NCBI RefSeq assembly: GCF_029873635.1 | Contig: NC_080422.1 | Span: 11,749,764-11,813,763, forward strand | Direction: 5' to 3' | DNA from: Malania oleifera | Taxonomy: Eukaryota > Streptophyta > Magnoliopsida > Santalales > Ximeniaceae | Length of the DNA stretch: 64,000 bases | Shown: positions 33,718-46,581 of the stretch, piece by piece | Position numbering within the stretch: position 1 is the first letter of the stretch | Layout of the letters: every line of letters starts with the position of its first letter | Program-made: the position numbers and the translations under genes | Notes under the pieces: generated by a model | Told to the model about the DNA's origin: nothing | The model's input: the letters and a program-made list of their open reading frames with translations, nothing else | The model's database searches: none

Positions 33718-35646
33718 TGTTAGCTTTACCACAATCCCAAGAGGGGGGGTGAATTGGTATTTTTAAAATTTAACCCCTAGGTATTCCTCCTAACAGCAGT
33801 ATGTTCACAATCCTATGGTCAATCTAGTGAGAGTAATATAAGTATATCAGAAATTAAATGAAGCAATTTAATTAACAGCACATGCACTAGAAGAACAATA
33901 AAGTAAGAGTGACACACAGAAATGTTATCGAAGTTTGGTCAATTACCTACGTCCCCGCCTTAGCTAACAAGCACAAGGATTACCACTATCACTTGCTGAC
34001 TTAACCGGGTGGAGCGGCACCTATACAAACCAGGTCAATTAGCATAGGGTTGACCTCAACCTTTACACCAATCCTTACCAGGCTAGATTACCACCCCCTC
34101 AGGCCACGTCTGGAATCACTTAGATTTACAATCAAATGGTACAATGAAATAATGCTTTCACATAAAGCTGATATGTACCCAATACGCGCAGTTACATACA
34201 CATCAAAGATATAGATATAATGTAAGTTCAGTGATACAATTAATTGTGCAATCAACACTTAATACAATATGGTCAGTATGATGCTCAAGAGTGTTCAACA
34301 CAAGCAATGACTTGGAATCTAAATAAGGTATTTCAATAACACATCAATATTCCAAGTATTCAAATCACATAATCAAACTAGTTTAAAAGAGTTTTCCTCA
34401 ATGAAAGATACACAAAACTAGTTTGAAAAAGTTTGCTTGTTTGAAAGAATTTTTGCACACCAAAAAATCAAGCTACTGGACACTTGCAACAAAGATGCAA
34501 ATATCCAAAGCTTACTTGGTTTATCCCCACACAAGATTTATAATGAGAAAATCTGTGGGATAAACCTAAGCTAAAACTCCCCAATAACAATCAATCAATC
34601 AACTGCGAGTTTCTAGCAATCTTAGCAGTCACAAGCACTCTAGAAATGTTCTCACAATCTCAGAATATATCAAGGAATAGAGATTTGAGAGTATTTGGCC
34701 AAAAGATGTATTTTCAAAAGAGAGGATATTTTGACTAATCTATGTGCAAATCTCTACTTAATCTTTCAAATGAAGTCATATTTATAGTCAGGGGTAAAAA
34801 TATAACTGTTTGGGATATGACGGGTATTATTTAAAAAGTACCAAAAGATTAAAATCCAATTAGCCCGAAATAACCCTGTTTACCACGATTAAACTAATTT
34901 TAACCGGGTGAGGTTCGGGTGGCTGAACCGAGGTTCGGTTGCCCGAATAGACATAGCAATAAAAGTGTTTTAAGTTAATTTGGTTGCCCGTGTCTTAGTT
35001 CGGTAGCCCGAACAAAATTCAGAAACATTTGTTCATAGGTTCGGGTGCTCGGTCCTAGGTTCGGTTAACTGAACTAGGCAGTTCGGTCGCCCGAGCCATT
35101 TTTGAACTGAAATGGTCGGTCGCCCGAGTTGGTGGGGTGTCCATTTTAAGGGGTTCGGGCGCCTGAGGAGTTTTATGCTCCAAGGATTCGGTCACCCGAG
35201 CTCTCTCAAGTTGCTTAGATTTATTCAATTTTAGCACATATTTCAATACACAAATATATCATATGCTATGTGTGTTGAGTGTTGGGACCTAAAGTCTCAC
35301 TAGGGTCTTTTCGAGGGCCGTTTTGAAATAGTCCCAAAAATCCGGCGTCGGTCGGCCGAAGGGTGCCCTAAAGTCATTCAGTCCTTATGGTCATTCTGAG
35401 CTTACCATATATCCAATATGCATAATGTGCAAGTAAGGTAAATACAAATCACATCCTAAGTTACTATTACAAAGCCATATTACAAATATTGAATTTACAA
35501 TTACAAATTAAGGACTTGAGGGTCTTCTAGTTGCTTCAAGTGTCCTTCCTTGGGATATTCATTTAAGCCTGCACAAACACTTGAAAACCATCAAATACCT
35601 AAGTATTCGTCATTATCAAAACCGGGTGTGACCTATAAGGTCAACA
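33718..35646 (-). mobile_element. Sirevirus-type solo LTR inside the Tekay 5' LTR
   Basis: On the minus strand it starts TGTTGACCTTATAGGTCA and ends with a CCCCCCTCTTGGGATTGTGG tract and TAACA, the layout of Sirevirus LTR ends. A TATA-like GACTATAAATATGAC is present near 34785 on minus. The right boundary may be 35646 or 35651, and I could not find a convincing target duplication. The intact Tekay LTR at 41292-42983 gives the empty site. A second family member is at 44678-46576. No internal Copia sequence is present. Confidence 0.75.
34905..35210 (-). promoter_or_regulatory. TTCGG-x-CGCCCGA(A) dyad cluster in Sirevirus solo LTR
   Basis: About eight copies of imperfect palindromes such as GTTCGGTTGCCCGAA, TTCGGTAGCCCGAAC, TTCGGTCGCCCGAG and TTCGGTCACCCGAG. 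In LTR orientation the cluster is upstream of the TATA-like box. The paralogue at about 45930-46290 has the same array, including GTTCGGTCGACCGAG. Confidence 0.6.
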
Positions 35647-36214
35647 TATCATATGCATTGGAACTGAATTGTGAAAAATACTGGAACTGTATTGAACTGT
35701 ATCATATCGTATTGTATTGTGTTATGTTTTACGCTGAAATAACACTCGTAGGCCACACACTAATATAACCTGCTTTCTTCCTTACTGAGAGGTTTCTCAC
35801 TCCAAATATATAAATGTTTTTTAGGTCCTTCGGATAGCCAAAACTAGCATCCTAGCGATTGGAAATGGGGGTGTCGGTTAGTTGCGTCTAGTACCTGTGT
35901 AAGTACGAGTTTTGTAACCACGTTGTCATTGTTGGGTTTTGTAGACACCCGAAGTATGTACTGAAATTTTGGGAACGTATATTCTAGTTCTGTATAGACT
36001 CTGGTATGGTATAATATATATATATAGAAAGAACATTTTCCGCTGCGTATTTGATTAGTATGGATATGTATGTGAATATGTATAGGGTTTACGTGTACGC
36101 CACAGGGTCGGACCCCCATTCAATATTGTATCATATATGTTTAATTGATACAAAGACAGGTTAGGTTACTATATTCACACTTGGGACCCATTTGCCGGTT
36201 TGGGGCATGACAGC

Positions 36215-36227
36215 TTGGTATCAAAGC
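36215..36227 (+). other. Primer binding site of the Tekay-like element
   Basis: TTGGTATCAAAGC follows the 5' LTR by two bases and is one change from the usual tRNA-Met complement. Confidence 0.8.
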
Positions 36228-36540
36228 TAAACCAGGTTGTTAGGTCATGTAGACTTGGTTAGGCGTAGTTATGTGTACATACCAAAGTATAGGATGTAGG
36301 AAATGGGTAGAGTAGGTCGAGGGTTGTCTTGTTGCTAGACAGGGACTCATTGGCAGTGTTCTGTGTTTTTCCTAAAATGACCATTTTAGTAAAATCACTG
36401 CAAACCCTTGATGGTTTCATATCGGTGTGGTAGGATAAACCTAAACCTGTAAGAGTAGTAGTTGACATGATTAGTTTTCGATGATTGTGTTAACTATGTA
36501 TGATATAGGAATTCTAATTGATTCCTATTTTATTTTTAGA

Positions 36541-37475
36541 ATGGAACCCAAAGATAATAACTTAGATGGTGGTTCCAAGGGGATTGCGAGTGATGAGTCT
36601 CCTTCTATGCCTCGGGGTTTGATGAGGCAAGTTATGCGGGAGATCAGGCGTAGTGTTAGGAGACGTGAACACTCTCCTACTGTTACGGGTTGTACCATAG
36701 AGAGGTTCACCCGCCTGCACCCTCTGATGTTTACAAGAGGACCCGATCCGATAGTCACAGAGAACTGGGTGCAGAAGACTGAGAAGATATTGGAAATTCT
36801 GCACTGTACTGACTAGAAGAAGGTTCTTTATTCTACCTTTCAGCTGGCAGGAGAAGTAGAAAGATGGTAAACGACGGTGAGTCTGCTTGAGAAGCAAAGG
36901 GCTGGTCCATCTGGTATGACTTGGAGCTATTTCAAGGAGGTATTCTTCGAGAGATACTTCCCGACTTCCACTCGTGAAGCGAAGGCTAACGAGTTCTCGA
37001 GCCTGAATTGGGGAATCCTGATAGTGCAAAGATATGCTGCCACATATATTGAGTTATCTCGTTTTGCACCGTAATTGGTCTCAAAGGAGTATGAGAAGGC
37101 TTGGAGGTTTGAGAAGGGTATGAGGAAGGACATCTACAGGCTTGTGGGGATGCTGCAAATCCGAGAGTTTCTTGTTCTGGTGGATAAAACCACCATAGTT
37201 GAGACTAACCTCCAGGGGGATGAAGTGATACAAGAACAGAGGAAGAGGCCAGTATCTTCTAGTTCTCAGACCGGTCCTCGACAGGGACAGTGGAAGAAGA
37301 AGAAGAACTATAGTTCGGGTTATCGCCAAAATACCAAGCGGCAGAGTTCTTAGGGGGATCCATCCTCCGCATTATGCACCAAGTGTCGTAAATGAAACGA
37401 TGGGGAATGTCAGCCGTTCTAGGGTAACTACTACAACTGTAACAAATCGGGCCACATATCCCGAAACTGTTAGGA
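36541..37475 (+). pseudogene. Gypsy gag with zinc knuckle, broken
   Basis: Begins MEPKDNNLDGGSKG. A retrotrans_gag core is visible (RLHPLMFTRGPDPIVTENW; FKEVFFERYFPTSTREAKANEF). The Arg/Lys-rich tail leads to a CCHC knuckle YNCNKSGHISRNC at 37433-37471. In-frame stops occur near 36814, 36868, 37072 and 37351. Non-functional. Confidence 0.85.
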
Positions 37476-37599
37476 ACATAGGAGTAATATGCCTGCACAG
37501 AGCCAAAATTGTGGGAGTAATCAGATGCCTTCGGGGAACTACCAGGAAAACACGACTCCTACGAGGGTGTACTCCCTTACTCCAGTAGATGCGGAACAT

Positions 37600-40500
37600 A
37601 CTGGGAACATGGTGACAGGTACCATGTTATTGCTTTCGAATAGAGCTATTATTTTATTTGATCTGGGAACAACCCATTCATTTATATCTGCTAGTTTTGT
37701 GAAACTGTGTGGGGTTGAAACCCAAATGATGGGTGAATGATTTTCTGTGGCTACACCGACTAGGAGTATAGTGATTTGTAGTAAAATAATAGGAAATTGC
37801 TCAGTGGTTATTCAGTAAAGATTGCTACCGAGGAACCTAGTAGTGTACGACATGTGTGGATTCAATGTCATATTGGGGATGGATTGTCTATTCTCCAGTT
37901 ATGCAGTGATTGATTGTCGTAGGAAGGAAGTAGTGTTCAGACCTCCTGGGGAGCAGGAGTATGAGTTCATGGGATCGTGTGTGCATTCAATGCCACAAAT
38001 TCTATTAGCTATACAGGTAAGAAGGTTACTCTTGGAGGGTTGTCAGGGGTAGCTAGTTTGCATGAAGGAACCACCTCGGGATGATTTGAAACTTGAAGAT
38101 ATCCGAGTGGTTAACGAATTTTCGGATGTATTCCCGAAAGACTTACCCGGTTTACCTTAAGATTGTGAGGTAAAGTTTGCTGAGTTGCTGCCAGGTAAGG
38201 CACCGATCTCTAAAGCTCCATACTGGATGGCTCCAACTGAACTTAGAGAGTTGAAGGAGCAATTGTAGGAACTACTGGACAAAGGCTTTATCAGACCTAG
38301 TGTTTCGCCTTGAGGAGCTCCTGTATTGTTTATGAGGAAGAAGGACGGGTCGATGTGAATGTACATTAATTACCATAAGATAAACAAGGTAACAGTGAAG
38401 AACCAATACCCATTGCCTCGTATAGATGATCTGTTTGACCAGCTACAGGGAACGTAGGTCTTTTCAAAGATGGATCTACGATCAGGGTATCATCAAGTGA
38501 GAGTTAGGACTGAGGATGTTGCGAAGACTGCTTTTCGAACCAGATACGGTCACTACGAGTTTTTGGTCATGCCATTTGGGTTAACTAACGATCTGGTAGT
38601 ATTTATGGACCTAATGAATAGGGTTTTCTATGAATACCTAGATCAGTTTGTAGTGGTATTCATCGATGACATTCTGGTATACTCTAGGAGTTCGTAAGAG
38701 CATAGAAACCATTTGAGGTTGGTACTTCAGGTTCTACGAGAGAAGAAGTTGTATGCTAAGCTGAAGAAATGCGAATTATGGCTGAATCAGGTCGCATTTC
38801 TGGGCCATATCGTATCGAAGGGTGGTATCTCAGTTGATTTTAGTAAGATTGAAGCAATGGTCGATTGGGTGACACCGAAGAGTGTGCAGTATGTTCAGAG
38901 TTTCCTAAGACTGGATGGGTATTACCAGCGGTTCGTGGAGGGATTCTTTAAGTTATTTGGCCCTCTGACATGGTTGACGAGAAAGGGTGTGAGATTTGAT
39001 TGGACCGACGAGTGCAAGCAAAGTTTTTAGGAGTTGAAACACCAACTGGTCACTGCTCTGATTTTAACCATCCCATCTGGGGATGGTGGTTTTGTGATTT
39101 ATAGTGATGCATCGCTGAAGGGGTTGGAATGTGTGCTAATGCAATGGGGGAAAGTAATTGCTTATGCTTCTCGGCAACTCAAAGAGTACGAGAAGAGTTA
39201 CCCCACGCACGATTTGGAGTTGGCGACAGTGTTATATGCCTTGAAGATCTAAAGACACTACTTGTACGATGTACAGTGTGAGATCTTCATGAACCACAAG
39301 AGCCTTAGATACTTTTCACACAGAAGGAGTTGAACATAAGGCATAGGAGGTGGTTGGAACTAATCAAGGACTACGATTGCACGATTAGCTACCACCCGGG
39401 AAAAGCTAATGTGGTAGCTAATGCGTTGAGTCGAAAGTCAGAGCACGCGTCAGTATCTGCAGTAGTAGGTCAGCATCACATTAGACGGGATCTAGAAAGT
39501 ATTGGTGTGGAGTTGGTGAATGTTAATCATCAAGATTTTATTACTAGCTTGGTGATCCAACCGACATTGTTTGAGATGATTAAAGTCGCGTAGGCTAATG
39601 ATGCGGAGCTAGTTGAGATTGTAGAGAAAGTGCAACAAGGGTTGGCTGCAGATTTTAACATCTCTGGGGGAGGTGTGCTGAGGTTTGGGTCTAGGTTTTG
39701 TGTTCCAAACGACGAGGGTATAAAGAGGATGATTTTGGAGGAGGCGCATCGTTCTTTATATACGGTACATCCGGGTAGTACGAAAATGTATCGAGATTTG
39801 AGCTAGTCCTTCTGGTGGAGTGGTATGAAAAGGGAGATTGCACGGTTTGTGGAGCAATGTATAACGTGTCAGCAGGTAAGGGCTGAACATCAGAGGCCGG
39901 TAGGGCCATTGTAGCCATTGTGCATTCCGGAGTGGAAATGAGAGCATATCTCCATGGACTTTGTCACTGGGTTACTACCAGCACTACACGGGCAGAATGT
40001 TATCTGGGTAATCATGGATAGGTTGACTAAATCTGCTCACTTTATACCGATGAAGGTTAACCACTCTTTAAGTAGGCTAGCAGATTTGTACGTGTAGGAG
40101 ATAGTAAAAATGCACGGGGTATCGGTGTCCATTGTTTCAGATCAAGACCCGAGATTTAGTTCTTAATTCTAGAAGAGTTTATAGGAAGCACTGGGTACGA
40201 AGCTTACTTTCAGTACAACGTTCCACCCCCATATTGATGGACAGTTAGAGAGGATGATATAGATTTTAAAGGATATGTTACGAGCTTGCGTATTAGACTT
40301 AGGTGGTAGTTGGATTCAATTTCTACCATTAGTGGAGTTTGCCTATAACAACAGCTTCCAAGCTAGTATTGGGATGGCACCGTTCGAGGTATTGTATGGT
40401 CGAAGGTGTCGGTCTCCTTTATATTGGGATGAGGTCGGTGAACGGCAGATATTGGGTCCCGAACTCGTACAGCAAGCTTTTGAGAAGGTTCGTTTGATCA

Positions 40501-40991
40501 AGGATAGGATTAAATCGGCTCAGAGTAGGCAGAAGAGTTACACGGATGTTCGCCGCCATGAGTTGGAATTCGAGGTGGGAGGTAAGGTATTTCTGAGAAT
40601 CGCTCTGATGAAAGGAGTGATGAGATTTAGGAAGAATGGCAAGTTGATCCCAAGGTATATCAGACCATTCAAGGTACTGGAACGAGTGGGTCCGGTGGCC
40701 TACAGGATTGCACTACCCTCAGCGCTCTCGAGGATCCACGATGTGTTTCACGTATCCATGTTGAGGAGGTACGTGTCGGATCCGTCACATGTGATCAGTT
40801 ACAAGTCTTTACAAATTAGGTATACTTTAGTGCATGAGGAGGTACTCGTTCAGATTCTGGACCGTAAAGTTCAGAAGTTGCGTGCCAAGGAGATACCGTT
40901 AGTAAAGGTACTATGGCAGAATCACACGGTTGAGGAAGCTTCTTGGGAATTAGAGACGGAAATACGCCAAAAATATCCGCAGTTGTTCTGA
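37600..40991 (+). pseudogene. Gypsy pol: protease, RT, RNase H, integrase, chromodomain-like tail, broken
   Basis: The protease shows DLGTTHSFISASF where D-S-G is expected, so the catalytic triplet is altered (about 37657). RT at about 38160-38700 has [20 protein letters not shown] and [11 protein letters not shown]. RNase H is near 39090 ([14 protein letters not shown]). Integrase includes the Asp motif near 40135 (IVSDQDPRFS) and ORF 40275-40991 with EFAYNNSFQASIGMAPFEVLYG. The end, VEEASWELETEIRQKYPQLF, resembles the degenerate chromodomain of Tekay/Del elements. Stops include 37738, 38050, 38158, 38695, 39028, 39249 and 39591. Confidence 0.87.
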
Positions 40992-41291
40992 GTAGTAGTT
41001 TTGATAGCAGGGTCGGTATGGGTATGTATGTAATACTTTGTTATCAAAGTAGTATTGTGTGGCTAGTCTCTAAGAGAGTTTTGGAATATTGTGAGCTCTC
41101 GAGACAGCGTATGTATGTAACCACGGTATTCCTCCGTCATAAGTGAGGGTATGTATGTATTTGGAATGAGGCTGCTATGTGGGTGGCCGTTGACTCTTCC
41201 TAAGAGTCAAGTATATGTATGGGTATGTAAATGACTAGGTAAATGAGAGATTACAAATTTCAAGGAAGAAATTTTTGTAAGGAGGGGAGGT

Positions 41292-42983
41292 TGTAAGAAC
41301 CCGACCCGAGATATGTAGATTGAATAAATGAAAAAAGGTAAAAAGGTAAATTTTGCAGGCTTCATCGACAAAGCCATTGTTCTCGTTGAAAAAGGCCTTC
41401 ATACTCTTCGTTGCCGAAATTCAGAGCCTCATCAATAAAGAGATACCGAATGTGTTGTAAAATATCGGAATAGGGTTCGTCGCCGAAGGAGCCAGTTCAT
41501 CAACAAAATGAATGGATGATTCATCGACGAAGGCGCCATCTCGTCGACGAGGTTGGTTGGGTCAAAGGGGCTATAAATATCCTATTTCATTGCTTCATGG
41601 CTAAGTAAGCTAAAACTCTCTCTCTCTCTCTCTAGAACTAGCGGGGTCTCTCTCTCTCTCTCTCTCTTTGATTTCTTCGTTGTTCGTCGCTTGATTCAAC
41701 GATCCTACATTACTGCGTGGATCAGGGGAGGAATCTCTTCGAGAATAGTGGATCAGATCTTCGTTTCGGGGATTTTCTGGTTTTGACCCAAAACCGAGGT
41801 AAGGGTCCGATCTCAATTTCGTTTCGAAATATGTGTAGTTTACGATCGTATGTATGTTTTGGTTACTTATTTGGGAGAATCTATCAGGTGAAAATGTGAA
41901 ATTTTCGAGTTACAGTTTTTGGGAAAATTTGAGGGATAAAGGTATCATCAGTATGTTGTTGGAAAAATCGTATGTTGTATTAAACTGTAGTATTGAGATG
42001 ACCGTACCCATATTTGTATTAAATTGTATTCTTGAACTAAAAACGATATGATTTGTTGTATACCAAATAAGTGTGAAATGAACTGTTGTATGTAAAAATG
42101 TTCCAAGTTTTGTAAAAACAGCTAAGGGCAGCTAATTACCATATGCTGATGAGTATAGGGACATAAGTTCCAAAATTGTTCTAAGTTTTGTAAATCAGCT
42201 AGGGGCGGCTAATTACCGTACGCTGACACCATGTCTTGGCTAATTACCGTGGGCGAGAGTGTTCGGCTCTATATCTGAGGGTGTGAAATATCGCTTGTTC
42301 TTTCCGGCTAATCACCGATGGGTGTGAGCTACACCGTAGTGGCAACGTTATCGCTGTGAGGTTTTGGTTATCGTAGAGTAATTGGGAGCTTAGTGTGACG
42401 ACACTGACCATATGTTTGGTATTGTATGTACTAGAACTGAATTGTGAAAAATACTGCAACTGTATTGAATTGTATCGTATCGTATTGTATTGTGTTATGT
42501 TTTACGCCGAAATAACACCCGTATGCCACACACTGATATAACCTGCTTTCTTCCTTACTAAGAGATGTCTCACCCCAAAGATACAAATGTTTTTTAGGTC
42601 TTTCGGGTATCCGAAACTAGCATCCTAGCTTCCGAAAGCGGGGGTGTCGGTTAGCTACGTTTAGTACCTATGTAAGTACGAGTTTTGTAATGGGGTTGTC
42701 GTTGTTGGGTTTTGTAGACACCTGGAGTATGTACTAAAATTTTGGGAATGTATATTCTAGTTTTGTATAGACTCTGGTATGATAAGATGTATGTATAGAA
42801 AGAAAATTTTCCGCTGCGTATTTGATGAGTATGGATATGTATGTGAATGTGTATAGGGTTTACGTGTACCCCATGGGATCGGATCCTCATTCAGTATTGT
42901 ATCATGTATGTTTAATTGATACAAAGACATGTTAGGTTACTATATTCACACCTGAGACCCATTTGCGGGTTTGGGGCGTGACA
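41292..42983 (+). repeat. 3' LTR of the Tekay-like element
   Basis: 1692 bp, starting TGTAAGAACCCGACCCG after the purine tract and ending GGGCGTGACA. TATA at 41571-41580. It is uninterrupted, so it is the reference for the insertion in the 5' LTR. Confidence 0.9.
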
Positions 42984-43279
42984 TGGCATGTGTTTGCATT
43001 TAGTTAACCTATGTATACTTGTGTTTTTACACTGATGGTTTGCATTTCAAGAAATACTACTTATGTTCTGTTTCTTTTACACAATGAAATAATGAATTTG
43101 TCTCATTCCCCCCTCCCCCCTCCCCACTTTTTTTTTAAACTTTTCATGCTTGTAAATTAGAAATGAAAAAATAAAAGTAAAAACAGTGGGATAAAATTAT
43201 TATTTAATATATTTAAAAATAAATATAATGAGCTAGTAATATTTTTGGAAAAGTGGTAGCTCGAGCATTTTAACATTAT

Positions 43280-43510
43280 TGTTAGATTATCACTTTGCCT
43301 AAAAGCTTAAGGTCCGACAACACGTGGAAAGATAAACACATGATAAATAGCACTCATGATAAGGAATGTAATTTATTTTTTTAAATTACAGACAACAAGA
43401 CTAGAACTCAGGACCTTCTGATGGTAGCTCTAATACCATCTTAGATTACCACTTTACCAAAAGTTTAAACTATTAGATTATGAACCAATAATATATATCA
43501 AGTTTTAACA
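43280..43510 (-). mobile_element. TRIM copy, one LTR truncated
   Basis: Minus orientation. One terminal repeat is at 43439-43510, ending TTTTAACA on plus. The PBS TGGTATTAGAGCTA reads on minus next to it. The other repeat, from 43280, keeps only its first part (TGTTAGATTATCACTTTGCC) and passes into the internal text ending near AACACGTGGA. Flanks ATTAT (43275-43279) and ATCAT (43511-43515) are a possible duplication with one mismatch. The full copy at 51338-51625 defines the structure. Confidence 0.6.
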
Positions 43511-44061
43511 ATCATATAACATATATTCTTTACTCACTATAGATCATTCTTTTGAAAATATAAAATTATACATTAAACTAAACATAACCCTAAGGTTCAA
43601 TACTAAGATTGCAATGATTTAATTATAGATTCTTGTGCATTTATTGCTTCATATTCCTTTATTATAATTACAATTGTATATTGGAAGTTTTTAGAACACA
43701 AATGATTGTATTTTTGGCTTCAATTCTTGAAACATGCATTTTGGGATTTTTTTTTTTTTATCCTAGTTTTTGGTTTCTGTTTTTGTTTTTTTTTTTTAAT
43801 TATTTTTTGAGCACTTTCTTACCAAAATTAGCTACAAAATTAAAAATCTACAAAATATCTAATTTAAATAATAAAAATAACACAATTGTATAGTATGGGT
43901 ACACAAGAAAAATTGAAAAACTGAACCAAACCGTAAAATCAAACCATATTGAACCGAAAAATTGGTTTTCAATTTGATTTTGGTTCAGAAAAAAAAAAAT
44001 TGGCCATTGGTTCAATTTTAGTTCAGCCCACTCAATAACCACAACTATTAGAACCGAATCA

Positions 44062-44118
<57 letters not shown>

Positions 44119-44677
44119 GTATATGTATGATAAATACATAATATATGTAATATTATATAAAATTTTAATAATTCAAATTAAAAAAAATAGTTGTGCCGAT
44201 CTACTATTCATGCCTAAATTTTTATTTTGAATATTTTAAATTTTTATGTCGATTATTATGAAAGAAAAAATACTATTGGCAATGACTTTAAAATTTTAAA
44301 CTTTATTTAGGGGTTTACTTTGGTTAATCAATGTGTATTAGTCTAAAAATTGGTCAACCAAATTTTGTTTAACTATTTTAAATGGTTCGATTTTGATTCA
44401 CATTTTCTAGCAAATTAAAACTTCAATTCGGTTAACGATTCGGGGGTAATGGTTTAGTTAACCAAACCATGTCACCTCTACACACTAGTGTATTGGTTAT
44501 GGGTTTTCCATAAAAGTTTAAAAAAAAAATCAACGCTTAACAAAAGTTGCAATAATCCATTGTTCAACCTTCTAAAAAATGAGAAAAAAATAAAATAAAA
44601 TTACAATTGACAAAAATAAAAGAACTATGAAAAAAAAACGTTATGCATTCCTAAAACAATAGACACACAAAATAATA
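43511..44677. other. AT-rich intergenic DNA with (TA)n and TE debris
   Basis: No gene seen. Contains T-rich runs near 43750-43800 and a TA repeat at about 44066-44113. Words like AACCGAA and GGTTAAC at 43900-44480 recur at 46600-47060 and suggest an old DNA element; family not assigned. Confidence 0.5.
44066..44113. repeat. (TA)n microsatellite
   Basis: TA/AT dinucleotide run of roughly 48 bases in the intergenic region. Confidence 0.85.
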
Positions 44678-46576
44678 TGTTGGAATTGGTGTATTCCCAA
44701 GAGAGGGGTGAATGGGGTATTTAAAACTTTCTAAATAGATTTCAGTTCCACAAACAGTATTTCAGAACCTACGGTTTGTCTATGCAATCCCAAATGTACT
44801 AATAAATATAAAGTACGGAAATTAAGTCACACACAACATTCATAGACTATTGAAAGTGACATACACGTGCAGTAAATAAATTGTAGAAATATAAATTGTA
44901 CACACGATATGTTATCGGAGTTCGACCAATACTATTTACGTCCCTGCCTCAGCTCATAAGCCCGAGTATTCCACTAATGCTCACTTAACGAGTGGAGCGG
45001 CACCGATTACAATTAGGTCAAATTATTATGGCTGACCTCAACCTTTACACACTCTCCTTGCGAGGCGGAGAAGACCCTAACAACCAATCCTTACAGAACA
45101 AATCAAACCCCCTCAGGCCACGCGTGGAATACAATAATCAATTTGAAATTTGCGTACAAATAAAGATGCTTTTAATACAAGCAAATTATGTACTAATACG
45201 CACAAGTAGTAATCAGTGCACCTCAAGCAGATAGAAACTATAAGTTCAGTGCAAACAATATGTAATAGCACTCTTAGTAATGTCAATAATAAATCAAGTG
45301 TAAGAGTGTATTACCAATCTATCTTTGAAATAATATGTAAATATAATTCAACCACAAGTAGGGTTTCAAAGATTTTCAAAGAATATAATCAAATGTTTCA
45401 AAATGATTTTCAAAAACTTTATGCATAAGAGACAATAGCAAACTAAGCTTGACAAAAAGATTTTTACAAGAACATAATACAAAACAAACTTAATAAGTCT
45501 TGCAATAATAGTGCAAAGACTCACAAGCTAAAAGTTTCCCCAACTAATAGATTTATTAATTAAATCGGAGGAAAACTTTTGACTAAAACTTTCAATCAAA
45601 ATCAATCAAACAATCAAAGACAATGAGAGTTATAGCTTTTGTAAGCACAGTGGGATGGTTTGGAATACTCTCACTCAAATAGATTTTACAAAAGAATGAT
45701 CAAATGATGAGTATATGGGTTGCGTATAAAGAATCGCTCTCAAAAATTCAGAAAAAAAAATTTCTTAATCAAACTCCCTAATCTTGACTTCATCTTTACA
45801 AATAAACTCATATATATAGTCACTCATAAAATTTTGAGTATATGGGACACAAGGGTAATATTTAAAATTGTTTAAAACATGTTTAACAAAAAATAACCCT
45901 GATTTATCCTCAATTATTTGAGGTAAAAATAGGCCAACTCGAGAGTTTCGATCGACTGAGTCATAGGTTTGGTTCCCCGAACAGACACATGAGAAAAAGT
46001 AATTTTTCCACGTCCAGGTGCCCGAGGACAGGTTCGGGTGGTTGAACTAGGCGATTTTCTAAAATGTTCGAAGTTCAATCACTTTGACTTATGTTCAGTC
46101 GCCCAAAAGTATTTTGAACATGAAGTTTGGGTGCCCAGGTTGTTGGAAAAGTCAGGTTTAAATATTCGGTTGACCGAGAACATTACGTTCTTTTTAGTTC
46201 AATCGCCCGAAGTCAAGTCAATACTTTGACTTTCTTATGTTCGGTCGACCGAGACAATTTCAATGTCAAGGTTTGGTCACCCGAATCCTTAGTATTTTAC
46301 CACCTAAGTCATTTTTTTGAAAAATGATTTCCCTTGATAGCATATATGATAATGGCACTAAACCTAAATGCTACTGTAAGAACCTTTTGATTAAAATTAC
46401 AGGCCTGAATGAATTAAATATAAATTAAAAATGTAAATAATTTGTCTTCAAATTTTTCGAGTCACCGCATGCCTTTGTCAATTCATGCAAGACTGATCTT
46501 GTACACAAACTCGGCAAATATTAAATACCAAGAAATTTGTCATAATCAAAACGGGATATGACCTATAAGATCAACA
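44678..46576 (-). mobile_element. Second Sirevirus-type solo LTR, same family as 33718-35646
   Basis: Shares ends (plus: TGTTGGAATTGG with CCCAAGAGAGGGGTGAAT; ACCTATAAGATCAACA) and internal phrases (GAGTGGAGCGGCACC; GACCTCAACCTTTACAC; CCCCCTCAGGCCACG) with the copy in the Tekay LTR. Flanks TAATA (44673-44677) and TAACA (46577-46581) are a 5-bp duplication with one mismatch. No internal domain is present. The dyad cluster is at about 45930-46290. Confidence 0.78.
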
Positions 46577-46581
46577 TAACA

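Larger units (their letters stand above)
32388..36212 (+). repeat. 5' LTR of the Tekay-like element, split by an insertion
   Basis: Matches 41292-42983 on both sides of an insertion at 33718 to about 35650. It holds the dyad cluster at 32455-32650, TATA CTATAAATAT at 32666-32675, CT runs at about 32709-32763 and three copies of a CTAATTAC(C/A)GTACG(C/G)TGA phrase at about 33390-33520. Confidence 0.88.
32388..42983 (+). mobile_element. Ty3/Gypsy chromovirus relic (Tekay-like)
   Basis: LTRs begin T(G/A)TAAGAACCCGACCCG and end GGTTTGGGGC(A/G)TGACA. The flanks TGCCA (32383-32387) and TGGCA (42984-42988) are a 5-bp duplication with one mismatch. The interior has Gypsy order: PBS, gag, CCHC knuckle, protease, RT, RNase H, integrase and a C-terminal chromodomain-like piece, then the purine tract AGGAGGGGAGGT at 41280-41291. 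Stops are frequent in gag and pol. The 5' LTR starts TA instead of TG and is split by a 1.9-kb solo LTR. The whole element is dead. Confidence 0.9.

Noticed and set aside
36562-37029. 155-residue minus-strand open frame
   Set aside because: It is antisense to the Gypsy gag, whose sense-strand domains are clear; shadow frame.
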